This document shows, piece by piece, positions 27,660-37,053 of a DNA stretch of 64,000 nt (position 1 is the first letter of the stretch; each line of letters opens with the position of its first letter). This stretch comes from Pseudomonas duriflava. Its GTDB lineage: Bacteria; Pseudomonadota; Gammaproteobacteria; Pseudomonadales; Pseudomonadaceae. The stretch is from NCBI RefSeq assembly GCF_007830155.1, contig NZ_VLKY01000005.1:1-64000 (forward strand). Reading direction: 5' to 3'. Below the pieces are notes generated by a model that saw only the letters and a list, made by a program, of their open reading frames with translations, made no database searches and was not told where the DNA came from. A program made the translations under genes and the position numbers.

Positions 27660-29681
27660 ATGTTCGGAAAACTCCACCTGTCGGATGTTCCCTACCACGA
27701 GCCCATCGTCATGGGTGCTGTGGGCCTTATCATTCTGGCCGCTCTGGCCACCGTAGGCCTGCTGACCTATTTCCATCGCTGGCGCTGGATCTGGACGGAA
27801 TGGCTTACGTCAGTCGATCACAAGAAGATTGGCGTCATGTACATCATGGTCGCACTCGTCATGCTGCTGCGTGGCTTTTCCGATGCGGTCATGATGCGCG
27901 CGCAGCAGGCGATCGCAGGTGACGGGAGCGCCGGGTATTTGCCACCCCATCATTACGACCAGATTTTTAGCGCACATGGCGTGATCATGATCTTTTTCGT
28001 GGCTATGCCACTAGTGGTCGGCCTGATGAATGTTGTGGTGCCGTTACAGATCGGCGCCCGGGATGTTGCCTTTCCGTTCTTGAACTCACTGAGCTTCTGG
28101 TTCTTCGTGGTGGGCGCGCTTCTGGTGAACCTGTCTCTGGGCGTGGGCGAGTTCGCCAGAACCGGCTGGGTCGCTTATCCGCCGCTCTCCGGCATTCAAT
28201 ACAGTCCGGGCGTAGGCATGGACTATTACATCTGGAGTCTGCAAATCTCCGGTCTGGGCACCTTGCTTACGGGGGTGAACTTCTTTACTACCATTCTGAA
28301 AATGCGAACGACCGGCATGACTCTGATGCGCATGCCGATCTTTACCTGGACGGCGTTGTGTACCAGTGTACTGATTCTGGCTGCCTTTCCGATCCTGACC
28401 GCCACCCTGGGCCTGCTCACCCTGGATCGCTACCTCGGGATGCATTTCTTCACGAACGAGCTAGGGGGCAACCCCATGATGTACGTGAACCTATTCTGGA
28501 GTTGGGGCCATCCCGAGGTATATATCCTTATCCTGCCGGCCTTTGGTGTGTTCTCCGAAGTAACCGCCACGTTCGCCCGCAAGCGTCTGTTCAGCTACAA
28601 CATGATGATCTGGGCAACCGTGGCCATTACGGTGCTGTCTTTTGTGGTGTGGCTGCACCACTTTTTCACCATGGGGTCAGGTGCCAACGTAAACGCGTTC
28701 TTCGGTATCGCGACGAGTGTCATTGCGATCCCCACGGGAGTAAAAATCTTCACGTGGTTGTTCACTTTATATAAAGGGCGGATCGAATTCACATCTCCCA
28801 TGCTCTGGACGGTCAGCTTTATCGTCACCTTTACCATCGGAGGCATGACCGGGGTTCTACTGGCCGTACCGGCAGCAGACTTCGTCCTGCACAACAGCCT
28901 GTTCCTGGTTGCGCACTTCCATAACGTCATTATCGGCGGAGCGCTGTTTGGTTATTTCGCTGGCGTGACCTTCTGGTTTCCAAAGATGTTCGGCTTCACG
29001 CTAAACGAGCGGCTGGGGAAACTGGCGGTCGTGCTCTGGACAGTCGGCTTCTACTTGGCCTTCATGCCGTTATATGTCCTGGGCTTCATGGGCATGACAC
29101 GACGGTTGAACCATTACGACAACCCGGACTGGCATTTCTGGCTTGTGATCGCAGCCATTGGCGCCGCAGTCATCTTGTGCGGTATCGCCTGCCAAATACT
29201 TATGTTTGTGGTCAGTATCTGGCAGCGTGAAGCACATAAGGATCTCACAGGAGATCCCTGGGGCGGCCGGACTCTGGAATGGTCCCTTTCATCGCCACCA
29301 GCGCATTACAACTTTGCTGAATTACCCGAGGTACAAGGGATTGATGCCTACCTGAACATGAAAGAAAGCGGCATGTACAACAAGCAGCAACAGGACTACA
29401 AAAAGATCCACATGCCTAGTAATACGGGCGCCGGCCTGATCATTGCCGGTTTTAGCCTGGCGTTTGGTTTCGCCATGATCTGGCATATATGGTGGCTGGC
29501 CATCGCCAGCTTTCTTGGGATGATCGTAACCTTCATCATCCACAGTGCCTTCGATGATCCCGGCTACTACGTTCCGGCTGAAGAGGTAGCACGCATCGAA
29601 GAGGCGCATATCGCTCAACGCCAGCAGGCCCGCACAGACGGCGAACGGCATTCTGGAACAGTTGATTACAGCGTGACGTAA
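27660..29681 (+). CDS. cyoB: Cytochrome bo3-type quinol oxidase subunit I, without its partner genes
   Basis: A 673-aa haem-copper oxidase subunit closely matching E. coli CyoB (663 aa) and collinear with it through at least residue 135. Key residues are present: R71, D75, H98 and Q101 (quinone site), H106 (low-spin haem), D135 (proton channel), GHPEVY (Cu-B histidine and cross-linked tyrosine), WLHHFFTMG (Cu-B histidine pair), GVKIF (K-channel lysine) and HFHNVIIGG (haem histidines). It should bind two haems and Cu-B. The genes cyoA, cyoC, cyoD and cyoE, normally contiguous, are absent here. It lies 108 bases after cueR and ends at a terminator, so it is a single-gene unit or a read-through from copA-cueR. 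Confidence 0.93.
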   Translation: MFGKLHLSDVPYHEPIVMGAVGLIILAALATVGLLTYFHRWRWIWTEWLTSVDHKKIGVMYIMVALVMLLRGFSDAVMMRAQQAIAGDGSAGYLPPHHYDQIFSAHGVIMIFFVAMPLVVGLMNVVVPLQIGARDVAFPFLNSLSFWFFVVGALLVNLSLGVGEFARTGWVAYPPLSGIQYSPGVGMDYYIWSLQISGLGTLLTGVNFFTTILKMRTTGMTLMRMPIFTWTALCTSVLILAAFPILTATLGLLTLDRYLGMHFFTNELGGNPMMYVNLFWSWGHPEVYILILPAFGVFSEVTATFARKRLFSYNMMIWATVAITVLSFVVWLHHFFTMGSGANVNAFFGIATSVIAIPTGVKIFTWLFTLYKGRIEFTSPMLWTVSFIVTFTIGGMTGVLLAVPAADFVLHNSLFLVAHFHNVIIGGALFGYFAGVTFWFPKMFGFTLNERLGKLAVVLWTVGFYLAFMPLYVLGFMGMTRRLNHYDNPDWHFWLVIAAIGAAVILCGIACQILMFVVSIWQREAHKDLTGDPWGGRTLEWSLSSPPAHYNFAELPEVQGIDAYLNMKESGMYNKQQQDYKKIHMPSNTGAGLIIAGFSLAFGFAMIWHIWWLAIASFLGMIVTFIIHSAFDDPGYYVPAEEVARIEEAHIAQRQQARTDGERHSGTVDYSVT

Positions 29682-29728
29682 AAAAGAGGCATAGGCCAGG
29701 TTTGCCAATCAGCAGACCTGGCCTATGC
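29682..29728. terminator. Bidirectional terminator between cyoB and oxaloacetate decarboxylase
   Basis: GCATAGGCCAGGT (29689-29701), 14-base loop, ACCTGGCCTATGC (29716-29728). An A-run at 29680-29685 gives TCTTTTTT on the minus strand, so it terminates the leftward gene well and probably cyoB too. Confidence 0.8.
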
Positions 29729-29745
29729 AATGGAAAGGCACGTCA

Positions 29746-30609
29746 CTATTCCTTGACGTTCATATAGTCACGCGCCCAGAGGCGGTACTCTTCAAGCGTG
29801 GAATATTTGGTCGACAGCTCCGAGGCGCTTAGGTCGGATGCGTGAATCTGCCGCTGCTCGCGTAAACAGTCATAAGTGGCTTTGATCGCAGCAAAATAGG
29901 CCGCATGGCCATTCACCACGACGCGTACGCCCAAGCTAGCCAACCGCTCAAAATCTCGCAGCTCCGGATTACCGTAGGTAATCAGCATCAGCGGCACGCT
30001 GAGCTTGGCGGCAATAAGCTCCAGGTGAGTGAAATCCTTGATACCCACCATACAGATACCATCAGCTCCCGCTTCCTGGTAGGCCAAGGCGCGCTCGATA
30101 GTCTTTTCCGTACTCAGAACGCCGGCATTGGTTCGTGCGAAGATGCTCAAGGCCGGGTCGATACGAGCTGCCAAGGCGGCCTGGATCTTGCCCACTGCTT
30201 CATCCAGCGGGATCAGATCGGTCGACTTGCGGCCATATTGGGCTGGCAGCAAGGTATCCTCAATCGTGAGCGCAGCGACGCCAGCACGCTCCAACTCGGT
30301 AATCGTACGCATCACATTCAAGGCATTGCCGTAGCCATGATCAGCGTCAGCAATGATCGGCAGCGTAGCGACTCGCCCAATGCGCGTAGCCTGTTCAACG
30401 AACTCGCTCAGCGTAATCAAGGCAAAGTCAGGCGCCGCCAGAACCTGCAACGAGGCGACAGAGCCGCCCAGAATACCCATTTCGAACCCCAGATCCGCAG
30501 CAATACGGGCCGACATCGGATCGAACACCGAGCCGACATCATAGCAACGGTCAGATTCTAATAATGCACGAAACTGCTTTCGCAACTCATGCTGCGAAGG
30601 TGTAGCCAT
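29746..30609 (-). CDS. Oxaloacetate decarboxylase, PEP mutase/isocitrate lyase superfamily
   Basis: A 287-aa enzyme, the exact length of P. aeruginosa PA4872, a cytosolic Mg2+-dependent oxaloacetate decarboxylase. Superfamily motifs are [13 protein letters not shown] (metal-binding aspartates), [15 protein letters not shown] (in place of the KKCGH active-site loop of isocitrate lyase) and SIFARTNAG. It converts oxaloacetate to pyruvate and CO2. I chose the ATG at 30609 because GGAGGT lies just upstream; the open frame runs on without support to 30744. It is read toward the shared terminator. Confidence 0.87.
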   Translation of the reverse strand: MATPSQHELRKQFRALLESDRCYDVGSVFDPMSARIAADLGFEMGILGGSVASLQVLAAPDFALITLSEFVEQATRIGRVATLPIIADADHGYGNALNVMRTITELERAGVAALTIEDTLLPAQYGRKSTDLIPLDEAVGKIQAALAARIDPALSIFARTNAGVLSTEKTIERALAYQEAGADGICMVGIKDFTHLELIAAKLSVPLMLITYGNPELRDFERLASLGVRVVVNGHAAYFAAIKATYDCLREQRQIHASDLSASELSTKYSTLEEYRLWARDYMNVKE

Positions 30610-30759
30610 GAGACCTCCAGTAAACAAGCCAGGCAGGTATGCGAAGACATGCAAAAATGATTGGATAAACCACCTGCAGACTCTTCTATGACAGCCTGTA
30701 CGGCCATGGTTGCTCCGTGACAGCTGCCACCTGGACGCCATCATACACTCTACTAAAGT

Positions 30760-31389
30760 CTAATCGCTTAACGGTTTAACACCGGCCCGCTGATGGGCAC
30801 GGGTATAAGGGCTCGCGCCGCTGGAAAGCTTGGTAGCAAGATCCTCCATCAGATGCTGGGTAGGCGCGTTCAGCCCATGCAGTACCAGCAGCGGTGCTAC
30901 TAGGCTTGCCATGACGGCAAGACTGGAACGTAGCTGGACAGACTGGGCCCGCATCAGCCAGAGAAAGCTTCCACTGGTCACCAAGCCGATTGGCGCACCG
31001 GTCACGACCTCAGAAATGGAATGGAAACCCAGCTTGATACGGGTCGCGCTGATAACGAGAGCAAATAGCGCGCCTGCCAGCGCAGCGCCTCCACGTACTG
31101 CGGCGCGTGTGCGGGAGGCCAGTAGCCAGAACAAAACAGGAATAACACTGCAGGCCAGCATGGAATGACCACTAAAGCCGGTAAAGTCGTAGGCACGGAT
31201 GCCGACGCCCCAGCCGAAGAAGGCCATCTTGGACACGGCAACGCTCAGACAGGCCGTGCCGAATAAAACGAGCCACAACAGCGCGGCACGGCGAGAGGCG
31301 CCAATCCACAGCCACAGCGCAATAATAAGGGCGCACGGCAACATGACCGAGGAGTCGCCGAAGTTCGTAATGAATACCATACCCTGCAT
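30760..31389 (-). CDS. PAP2-family membrane phosphatase
   Basis: A 209-aa inner-membrane protein with about five helices and the acid phosphatase triad: K in SKMAFFGW, FSGHSML (motif 2), and SATRIKLGFHSISEVVTG (motif 3). Members dephosphorylate lipid phosphates such as phosphatidic acid or undecaprenyl pyrophosphate. Substrate unassigned. It starts 151 bases upstream of the decarboxylase gene on the same strand but with no obvious coupling. Confidence 0.85.
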   Translation of the reverse strand: MQGMVFITNFGDSSVMLPCALIIALWLWIGASRRAALLWLVLFGTACLSVAVSKMAFFGWGVGIRAYDFTGFSGHSMLACSVIPVLFWLLASRTRAAVRGGAALAGALFALVISATRIKLGFHSISEVVTGAPIGLVTSGSFLWLMRAQSVQLRSSLAVMASLVAPLLVLHGLNAPTQHLMEDLATKLSSGASPYTRAHQRAGVKPLSD

Positions 31390-31614
31390 GATTGCTGTCC
31401 TTGAGCATAAATACGTCGAATGCTCTGGGTGACCAAAGGCCTTATACGCTCAGAGCGGACGCTCAGACCGCCTGGACCGCTGTTTGCTCAGCTTGCTATT
31501 AAACAGCGTCTTCAAGCTGAGGAATCATGCAAAAAATCAAACTCAGGTTGGCCATGTGATGAGAGCTATCTCAAGCAATTACGCGCATCCAAGGTGATCA
31601 ACGCTACGTCTGAA

Positions 31615-32340
31615 TCAATGTGTCCCAAGAATTTTATCAACCACTCCCTCTGCCTTGAGCTGCAAGAAGGCCTTGCGAGTACGCTCGACTGTCTCATCCG
31701 GCGTTTGCAGGCTATAGGCTATGTAAAGCGGTGCATTCATACGATCCAGTGTTAACAGCTTTTCCAGTTGCGAACAGTCGAACCGGCTCTGTTCACACTC
31801 CGCTGCCGCATCGCCATCAGTCATAGGTACGAGCTGAATCTGGTTGTTGAGCAGCTTATGAAAGTTGTCGCGAGAGGTTGCGGAGACGACTAGCCGGGTG
31901 AAGCCCTGACTGGTCAGGTACTGATGACGGACGTCATTACGCAATACCCCGATGTTGTATCGCCGGGCATCCTGCACATCCTTAGGCTGGATATCGGTAC
32001 GGGATTTGAGCTTGTACAGGTGGTACTGGACGTTTGTTACCTCACCAGTCCACTTGAAAAGTGCTTCACGTTCTGGCGTACGAGCGATCAGAAAAATCAG
32101 TACATTGGGCTGATGCATCGCCATGTCATAGGCCCGGGCCCATGGATACAAATTGATCCGGTAATCCTTCAACTCTGCACGATTCAAGGTCAGCTCCACA
32201 ACCTTAGTGGCTGCACCCACTACCTTGCCATCACGCACGCCTGTATAGGGGGTTTGTTCAGTGACAACGTGAATGGTTTCGGCCTGAAGCCAGGGCGTGA
32301 CCAGAAACAAGAAAGCTGCAGCAGTTATATACAGCCTCAT
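31615..32340 (-). CDS. Periplasmic solute-binding family 3 protein (paralogue B)
   Basis: A 241-aa SBP_bac_3-type protein with a signal peptide (MRLYITAAAFLFLVTPWLQA). The mature part starts ETIHVVTEQTPYTGVRDGKV and has YPWARAYDMAMHQPNVLIFL. It is clearly paralogous to the gene at 34238-35005 (shared PWARAYD, ARxPERE, LKSR, DARRY/DAQRY motifs). Its ATG overlaps the cyclase stop codon (ATGA), so it is translationally coupled to it. No transporter gene is present; it probably serves signalling rather than uptake. This subgroup has no fixed ligand. Confidence 0.85.
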   Translation of the reverse strand: MRLYITAAAFLFLVTPWLQAETIHVVTEQTPYTGVRDGKVVGAATKVVELTLNRAELKDYRINLYPWARAYDMAMHQPNVLIFLIARTPEREALFKWTGEVTNVQYHLYKLKSRTDIQPKDVQDARRYNIGVLRNDVRHQYLTSQGFTRLVVSATSRDNFHKLLNNQIQLVPMTDGDAAAECEQSRFDCSQLEKLLTLDRMNAPLYIAYSLQTPDETVERTRKAFLQLKAEGVVDKILGTH

Positions 32341-34250
32341 GAGAACTCCTTGAGCGTATAACTCACGATCTGATTACGGCCTGCGGCTTTGGCCTGGTAC
32401 AAGGCACGGTCGGCCAGCTCCAACAGGGCTTCGAAGGTAGCGGTCTCGCCCGGCTCAAGCGTGGCCTGCCCGATGCTGAGCGTAATGTGCTCAGCAACGC
32501 TTGAAGCCGTATGGGGAATGGCTTGGTCGATCACCGCCAGGCGCAGGCGCTCGGCCAGCGACAAGGCCGCTGCCGCATCCGTTGCCGGCAGAATGACGGC
32601 AAATTCCTCCCCACCGATCCGGGCTACCACATCACCGGCGCGCGCAATGCTGGCCCGCATGGTCTGCGCCACCTGGCGCAAGCATTGATCTCCTACGGCA
32701 TGTCCATAGGTATCGTTGTAACGCTTGAAGAAATCGACATCGCACAGCAGCACGGACAGCGGCTGCCCGGAGCGTTGTGCACGACGCAGCTCAATCTCTT
32801 TCACCTCATCGAAATGCCGGCGGTTCGGCAATCCCGTCAGCGAATCACTGCGCGACAGTTCCTCAAGTTGCGCATTGGCCAGCCGCAAAGCCTGCTGACT
32901 TTGCAGGATGTCATTCAATTGGGCCTTGTGCCGTGCACTGTGTAAGAGCATCTGAGCAGTCATGGCCATCAAGGCGCACTCATCTGCTCGCCAAGCCTCA
33001 ACGGCTGAGGCTTTGGTAAATACCAGGAATCCCAGGTCTTCCTCTCCGCGACCTACAGGAACAAAGGCGATTGCCTCTGCCTGCAAAATAAGAAAAGGCT
33101 TAGCGCCATAAGGCGTTAGCAGCTCCGTCAGCGCCTTCCAGGAATTGGCAATGACCGGTGCGCCCGCATCCAAGGCGACATCCAAGTGCACTAGCCGTAC
33201 GCCTTCAAGCTGCCGGGGAGGCGCATTGACCTCAGCGCACCGCCACTGCATAAATAGCTCGAAACAGAGGTTGTTCGAAGTGCGCTGATACCACAGGGCA
33301 TGTCGTGCACCCAACCGCTGAGCCACTTCGGCCAGACATGATTGTTGAAAAGCATCGAGCTTTTCATAAGGTGCATGGATCAGACGATGCGAGAGGCTCA
33401 AAACAACCTGCTGGGCCACGCTCAAGCTTTCCAGCTCGGCGGTGCGCTCGCGTACACGTTCGGCCAGGCGGTCCCGGTGCGCAGCCAGCTCTTGTTCGTA
33501 ACTGTACTGACGATCCAGGTAACCGGAGAGATTGTCCTGAAGCTGATTAATACCCTGTTCCAGAGCACTCAGCTCATCATCACGTTGTGCCGGCCGATCC
33601 AGTTGCAGCGGCTCCCGTAGGTTCTCCGGCGTTAACCGAGCCAAGTGTCGGGCGATTCGACTAACGTGTACGGTAACCGAGCGATTGAACAAGAGCAGAA
33701 TCAAACTAGCGATCAATAGGCACTGGATTACCTGAAGCACGCTGATATTGAAGATTTCTTTCTTCATTTCAGTGAACAAAATGTTCTCATCACCGTAGAG
33801 GATCAGTTCTCCTATATCTTCGCGAGCACCGACAAATGGCTCATACGTCAATGTCAGCTGACGTGTTGGTGCGAACCGCGACGGCTTCCATCCTGTTCGT
33901 ATGCGTGTCATGACAATCGGGTCCCCCTGTGCCGCAATCTGCTTCAACACGACCCGACCAACTGACTCAACCTGAATGGCGCTCTCCAGATGCGCCTCAA
34001 GCGATTCCTGGTCCATTTCCCAAATCGCTTTGCTCAAGGTTCGCTGATAAACCTGCTCGATCAGAGCCAAGTCCTGGTTCATCAGCTTTACATGGTCACC
34101 CCACTCCACCCAGGAACGGACCGACACAGTAATCAGCGTAAAAAATGCGCAGAACCCGAGCGTTGCAAAGACCAGACGCAGCCCCAACGACCGCTGAAAA
34201 TGACCTCGCGAAGCATCAGGCCGGGCAGACTTGTCGTTCACTGGAGCCAT
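32337..34250 (-). CDS. Membrane diguanylate cyclase with periplasmic sensor domain
   Basis: A 637-aa inner-membrane c-di-GMP synthase. A first membrane segment (about residues 23-45) is followed by a periplasmic region (to about 170, including LIEQVYQRTLSKAIWEMDQE), a second membrane segment (about 172-192), a HAMP-like linker, a coiled coil, a GAF-like region (about 300-450) and a GGDEF domain (about 475-630). The active site is ARIGGEEFAVIL, so it should be active. Genes for two paralogous periplasmic binding proteins overlap it on both sides (13 and 4 bases), which suggests that the binding proteins present a ligand to its periplasmic domain. Confidence 0.92.
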   Translation of the reverse strand: MAPVNDKSARPDASRGHFQRSLGLRLVFATLGFCAFFTLITVSVRSWVEWGDHVKLMNQDLALIEQVYQRTLSKAIWEMDQESLEAHLESAIQVESVGRVVLKQIAAQGDPIVMTRIRTGWKPSRFAPTRQLTLTYEPFVGAREDIGELILYGDENILFTEMKKEIFNISVLQVIQCLLIASLILLLFNRSVTVHVSRIARHLARLTPENLREPLQLDRPAQRDDELSALEQGINQLQDNLSGYLDRQYSYEQELAAHRDRLAERVRERTAELESLSVAQQVVLSLSHRLIHAPYEKLDAFQQSCLAEVAQRLGARHALWYQRTSNNLCFELFMQWRCAEVNAPPRQLEGVRLVHLDVALDAGAPVIANSWKALTELLTPYGAKPFLILQAEAIAFVPVGRGEEDLGFLVFTKASAVEAWRADECALMAMTAQMLLHSARHKAQLNDILQSQQALRLANAQLEELSRSDSLTGLPNRRHFDEVKEIELRRAQRSGQPLSVLLCDVDFFKRYNDTYGHAVGDQCLRQVAQTMRASIARAGDVVARIGGEEFAVILPATDAAAALSLAERLRLAVIDQAIPHTASSVAEHITLSIGQATLEPGETATFEALLELADRALYQAKAAGRNQIVSYTLKEFS

Positions 34251-35005
34251 TTTTTTACCAGTGCCGCATAGGTGCCGTCCGCATGAATCGCGGCCAGACC
34301 ATCCTGGAAGCGCTTGACCAGAACATCCGCCGTCTTAACACCAAAGGCCATGTATAGCCCTTCTCCCAGATCAAGCTCTTTCACGGGATAGACCGACTCG
34401 ATGACCTTCGCGGGGTCTTCACCGCCCTGCCGCACCAGATAGCGCGCCATAACTTCGTTGGCGATCCATAGATCGACCCGTCCGCTTCTGAGCTTGAGGT
34501 AGTTCTGCTCATGAGTATTGCTCGACTGGAGATTCCTCCCCATTTCGAAACCCTTGGACTGCAAATACTGTTGGCCTACATCGCCATTAACAGTGGCTAT
34601 TTGGTAGCGCTGAGCATCGTTGAGTTGGGTAAAAGAAAGGTTTCGGCTCTTAAGGCTGAACAGCCCCCATCTGGACGGTGCAATAACCCCTACCCATTTA
34701 AAACGCTGTTCACGCTCAGGAATGCGTGCAATGGAGTAAATCAGGACATTTTCATTGCTCAAGGCGATGTCATAGGCACGCGCCCACGGCATCGATTGAA
34801 AATGTCCTTGCATGCCGATACGCGAGAGGACGGCCTGGATCACTTCGGTACTAAAGCCAGTGATCTGGCCTTGCCGGGTCATGTTGTAAGGTGGCAGCTC
34901 TTCAGTGACGATACGAAGGGGCCCCTCATCCGCCATAAGCGATGGCCCGGCGCTCAGTATCAAGGCACCTAGAAGAATTTTCAGACGTTTTATTGTGCTC
35001 ACCAC
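34238..35005 (-). CDS. Periplasmic solute-binding family 3 protein (paralogue A)
   Basis: A 255-aa secreted binding protein, signal peptide to about residue 25 (IKRLKILLGALILSAGPSLM). The mature N-terminus PLRIVTEELPPYNMTRQGQI and MPWARAYDIALSNENVLIYS are typical of family 3. It is first in a three-gene overlapping operon with the diguanylate cyclase and a second binding protein. The ligand could be an amino acid or another small acid; it cannot be read. No ABC permease is nearby. Confidence 0.85.
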   Translation of the reverse strand: MVSTIKRLKILLGALILSAGPSLMADEGPLRIVTEELPPYNMTRQGQITGFSTEVIQAVLSRIGMQGHFQSMPWARAYDIALSNENVLIYSIARIPEREQRFKWVGVIAPSRWGLFSLKSRNLSFTQLNDAQRYQIATVNGDVGQQYLQSKGFEMGRNLQSSNTHEQNYLKLRSGRVDLWIANEVMARYLVRQGGEDPAKVIESVYPVKELDLGEGLYMAFGVKTADVLVKRFQDGLAAIHADGTYAALVKKWLQ

Positions 35006-35259
35006 CGGTCCTCACGAGCTCAGGCTACTCGTAGCGCCCTCTCTACCCAGCGTATCGTTCAACCCAACTAAATCTTGATGTCCATCCGATAGAGCGCGTC
35101 GCCTGGACGCCATGGATGCGAGACATGCAGGCGGCAAGCTTCTGTTGGAGGCGTGTCACATCGACCCCTTCCATGCGCTTGGAGCATTGAACGTGAAACG
35201 TCCGGGCGTCTGCGGCGGTCCATACGCTACGGCTTATAGGATTCGAGGGAGACGGCACC

Positions 35260-35499
35260 ATGCATACCCTGCACCGCTACACGATTACTTACCGCTTCAA
35301 TGGCGAGCCGCTTGAGGAAACGATGGAAAGCTTCGAGCCGGTTACACAGGAGCAAGCAATCATGCAGCTTTTGATCAAGCATGTGCCCGAACCGCGCGGC
35401 GTTTCCGATACCCCGTGGGAGCTGCATGTGCAGCCCAGTATCGAGCGGCGTGCCGTGGAGGTGGGCTTGAGCGATGTGTGCGTCAACCCGGCCACGTGA
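35260..35499 (+). CDS. Hypothetical protein, 79 aa
   Basis: Starts MHTLHRYTITYRFNGEPLEE. It has a good ribosome site (GAGGGAGACGGCACCATG) and a coding-like sequence: an initial beta-hairpin, a helix with EPVTQEQAIMQLLIKHVPEP and a C-terminal strand. No signal peptide or membrane segment. It is the only rightward gene between the leftward binding-protein operon and bacterioferritin. Function unknown. Confidence 0.65.
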   Translation: MHTLHRYTITYRFNGEPLEETMESFEPVTQEQAIMQLLIKHVPEPRGVSDTPWELHVQPSIERRAVEVGLSDVCVNPAT

Positions 35500-35549
35500 G
35501 CAACTGACCGGGACAATATAGGAGCGATGCCGCCTGGCGGCGGTTCGCC

Positions 35550-36041
35550 TCAGGCCTGTTCGATCGCAGGCCCAGCCTTCATCTGCGATTGCAGGTAGTT
35601 TTCCAAGCCCATCTTGTCAATCAGGCCGAGCTGCTGTTCCAACCAGTAGGCGTGGTCTTCTTCGGTGTCCTCCAGCTGGGCAACCAGAATCTCACGGCTG
35701 ACGAAGTCCTCCAATTGGTTACATAAGGCCACGCCTTTGGCCAGGGCTTCGCGAACCTCATATTCGAGCGCCAGGTCGCTGCGCAGCATGTCCGGTACGG
35801 TATGGCCGATGTCAATGTCCTTGGGTCGCATGTCCGGTTGGCCTTCGAGAAAGAGGATACGCCGCAAAAGCGCGTCAGCGTGCTGAGTCTCCTCCTCCAT
35901 TTCATGATTGATGCGTTCGTAGAGGCGCCAGTAGCCCCAGTCAGCATACATGCGAGAGTGAATGAAATACTGATCGCGCGCGGCCAACTCACCGCGCAGC
36001 AGATCTTTTAGATAATCGATGACTTGCGTATGACCTTTCAT
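35550..36041 (-). CDS. bfr: Bacterioferritin
   Basis: A 163-aa iron-storage protein forming 24-mers with haem at subunit interfaces. The ferroxidase ligands are visible as E18 ([12 protein letters not shown]), E51 and H54 in [16 protein letters not shown]94 (LEYEVREAL), and E/H in [14 protein letters not shown]52 is the haem ligand. It stores Fe3+ and protects against peroxide. It is monocistronic by position and lies 43 bases upstream (in the window) of the end of the RIO kinase gene on the same strand. Confidence 0.94.
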   Translation of the reverse strand: MKGHTQVIDYLKDLLRGELAARDQYFIHSRMYADWGYWRLYERINHEMEEETQHADALLRRILFLEGQPDMRPKDIDIGHTVPDMLRSDLALEYEVREALAKGVALCNQLEDFVSREILVAQLEDTEEDHAYWLEQQLGLIDKMGLENYLQSQMKAGPAIEQA

Positions 36042-36084
36042 AGTTACTACCTAATAAGATGATCACACCGGGCCAAGCGCGGGG

Positions 36085-36978
36085 TCAGCTTAGCCATGGC
36101 GGTGGCGGAGGCTCATCGTTAGACGAAGGTGACTCGGCCTCTTTACGAGCCGCCTGGCGACGCGCCTCTTCGCGCCGGGCATCTTCGATCTCATGCATGA
36201 CGGACGAGATATCAGTCTCTCCTTCCGGTTCAGCATAGACGCCTGTAAGCGGCGTATCGGGATACAACTCACCCTTTTGATAGAGTGCCCACATCTCAGG
36301 TGCATACCGGGTCTTTTTCAGCTCAGGAGCAAAGCGTCCAAAGTACTGGGCCATGTTTTCCACATCCCGTGCCAGCATGCGGAAGGCATGGTTGTTACCT
36401 GCCGCGTCGATCGCCTGCGGCAGGTCGATAATCATTGGACCATCGGTTGCCAGCAGTACGTTGAACTCGGACAGGTCACCGTGCACCAGGCCGGCACACA
36501 GCATGCGTACAACCTGCCGGATCATCAGCTCATGGTACTCCCGAGCCTCTTCAGGTGTTAGTTCAACGTCGTTCAGCCGCGGAGCGGCATCCCCCCGGTC
36601 GTCCGTCACAAGATCCATCAGCAGAACGCCATCCAGGAAATCATGCGGCTTGGGCACCCGAACTCCGGCACTTGCCAGCCGGTACAAGGCGGCGACTTCG
36701 GCATTCTGCCAGGCCTCCTCCCGTTCCTTCTTGCCGTATTTGGTGCTTTTGGCCATGGCGCGCGCCTGACGGCTGTTACGCACCTTACGACCCTCCTGGT
36801 ACTCGGACGCCTGACGGAAGCTGCGCTTGTTAGCCTCCTTGTAAACCTTAGCGCAACGAATTTCGTCACCGCACCGGACTACATATACGGACGCTTCCTT
36901 GCCGCTCATCAGCGGGCGCAGCACCTCGTCGATCAGGCCGTCCTCGACCAGAGATTCCATGCGCTTGGGTGTTTTCAT
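36085..36978 (-). CDS. RIO-family atypical serine kinase
   Basis: A 297-aa cytosolic protein of the RIO1 kinase fold. It has a glycine-poor nucleotide loop with SGKEASVYVVRCGDEIRCAK (lysine for ATP), the catalytic loop LVHGDLSEFNVLL (D for transfer, N for metal) and IIDLPQAID in place of DFG. The C-terminal tail is acidic and then poly-proline (PPPPPWLS). Eukaryotic RIO kinases act in ribosome maturation; bacterial targets are unknown. Preceded by AT-rich DNA; no operon partner is clear. Confidence 0.9.
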   Translation of the reverse strand: MKTPKRMESLVEDGLIDEVLRPLMSGKEASVYVVRCGDEIRCAKVYKEANKRSFRQASEYQEGRKVRNSRQARAMAKSTKYGKKEREEAWQNAEVAALYRLASAGVRVPKPHDFLDGVLLMDLVTDDRGDAAPRLNDVELTPEEAREYHELMIRQVVRMLCAGLVHGDLSEFNVLLATDGPMIIDLPQAIDAAGNNHAFRMLARDVENMAQYFGRFAPELKKTRYAPEMWALYQKGELYPDTPLTGVYAEPEGETDISSVMHEIEDARREEARRQAARKEAESPSSNDEPPPPPWLS

Positions 36979-37053
36979 TAGCGTTTACGTCAATTTGCCT
37001 TGGCCATACATGCTTAACGTTATACGTCATCGCTCCGGACTCGGCAAAAATGA

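Noticed and set aside
31420-31755. 111-codon plus-strand frame
   Set aside because: Partly antisense to the binding-protein gene, no ribosome site, non-protein-like sequence.
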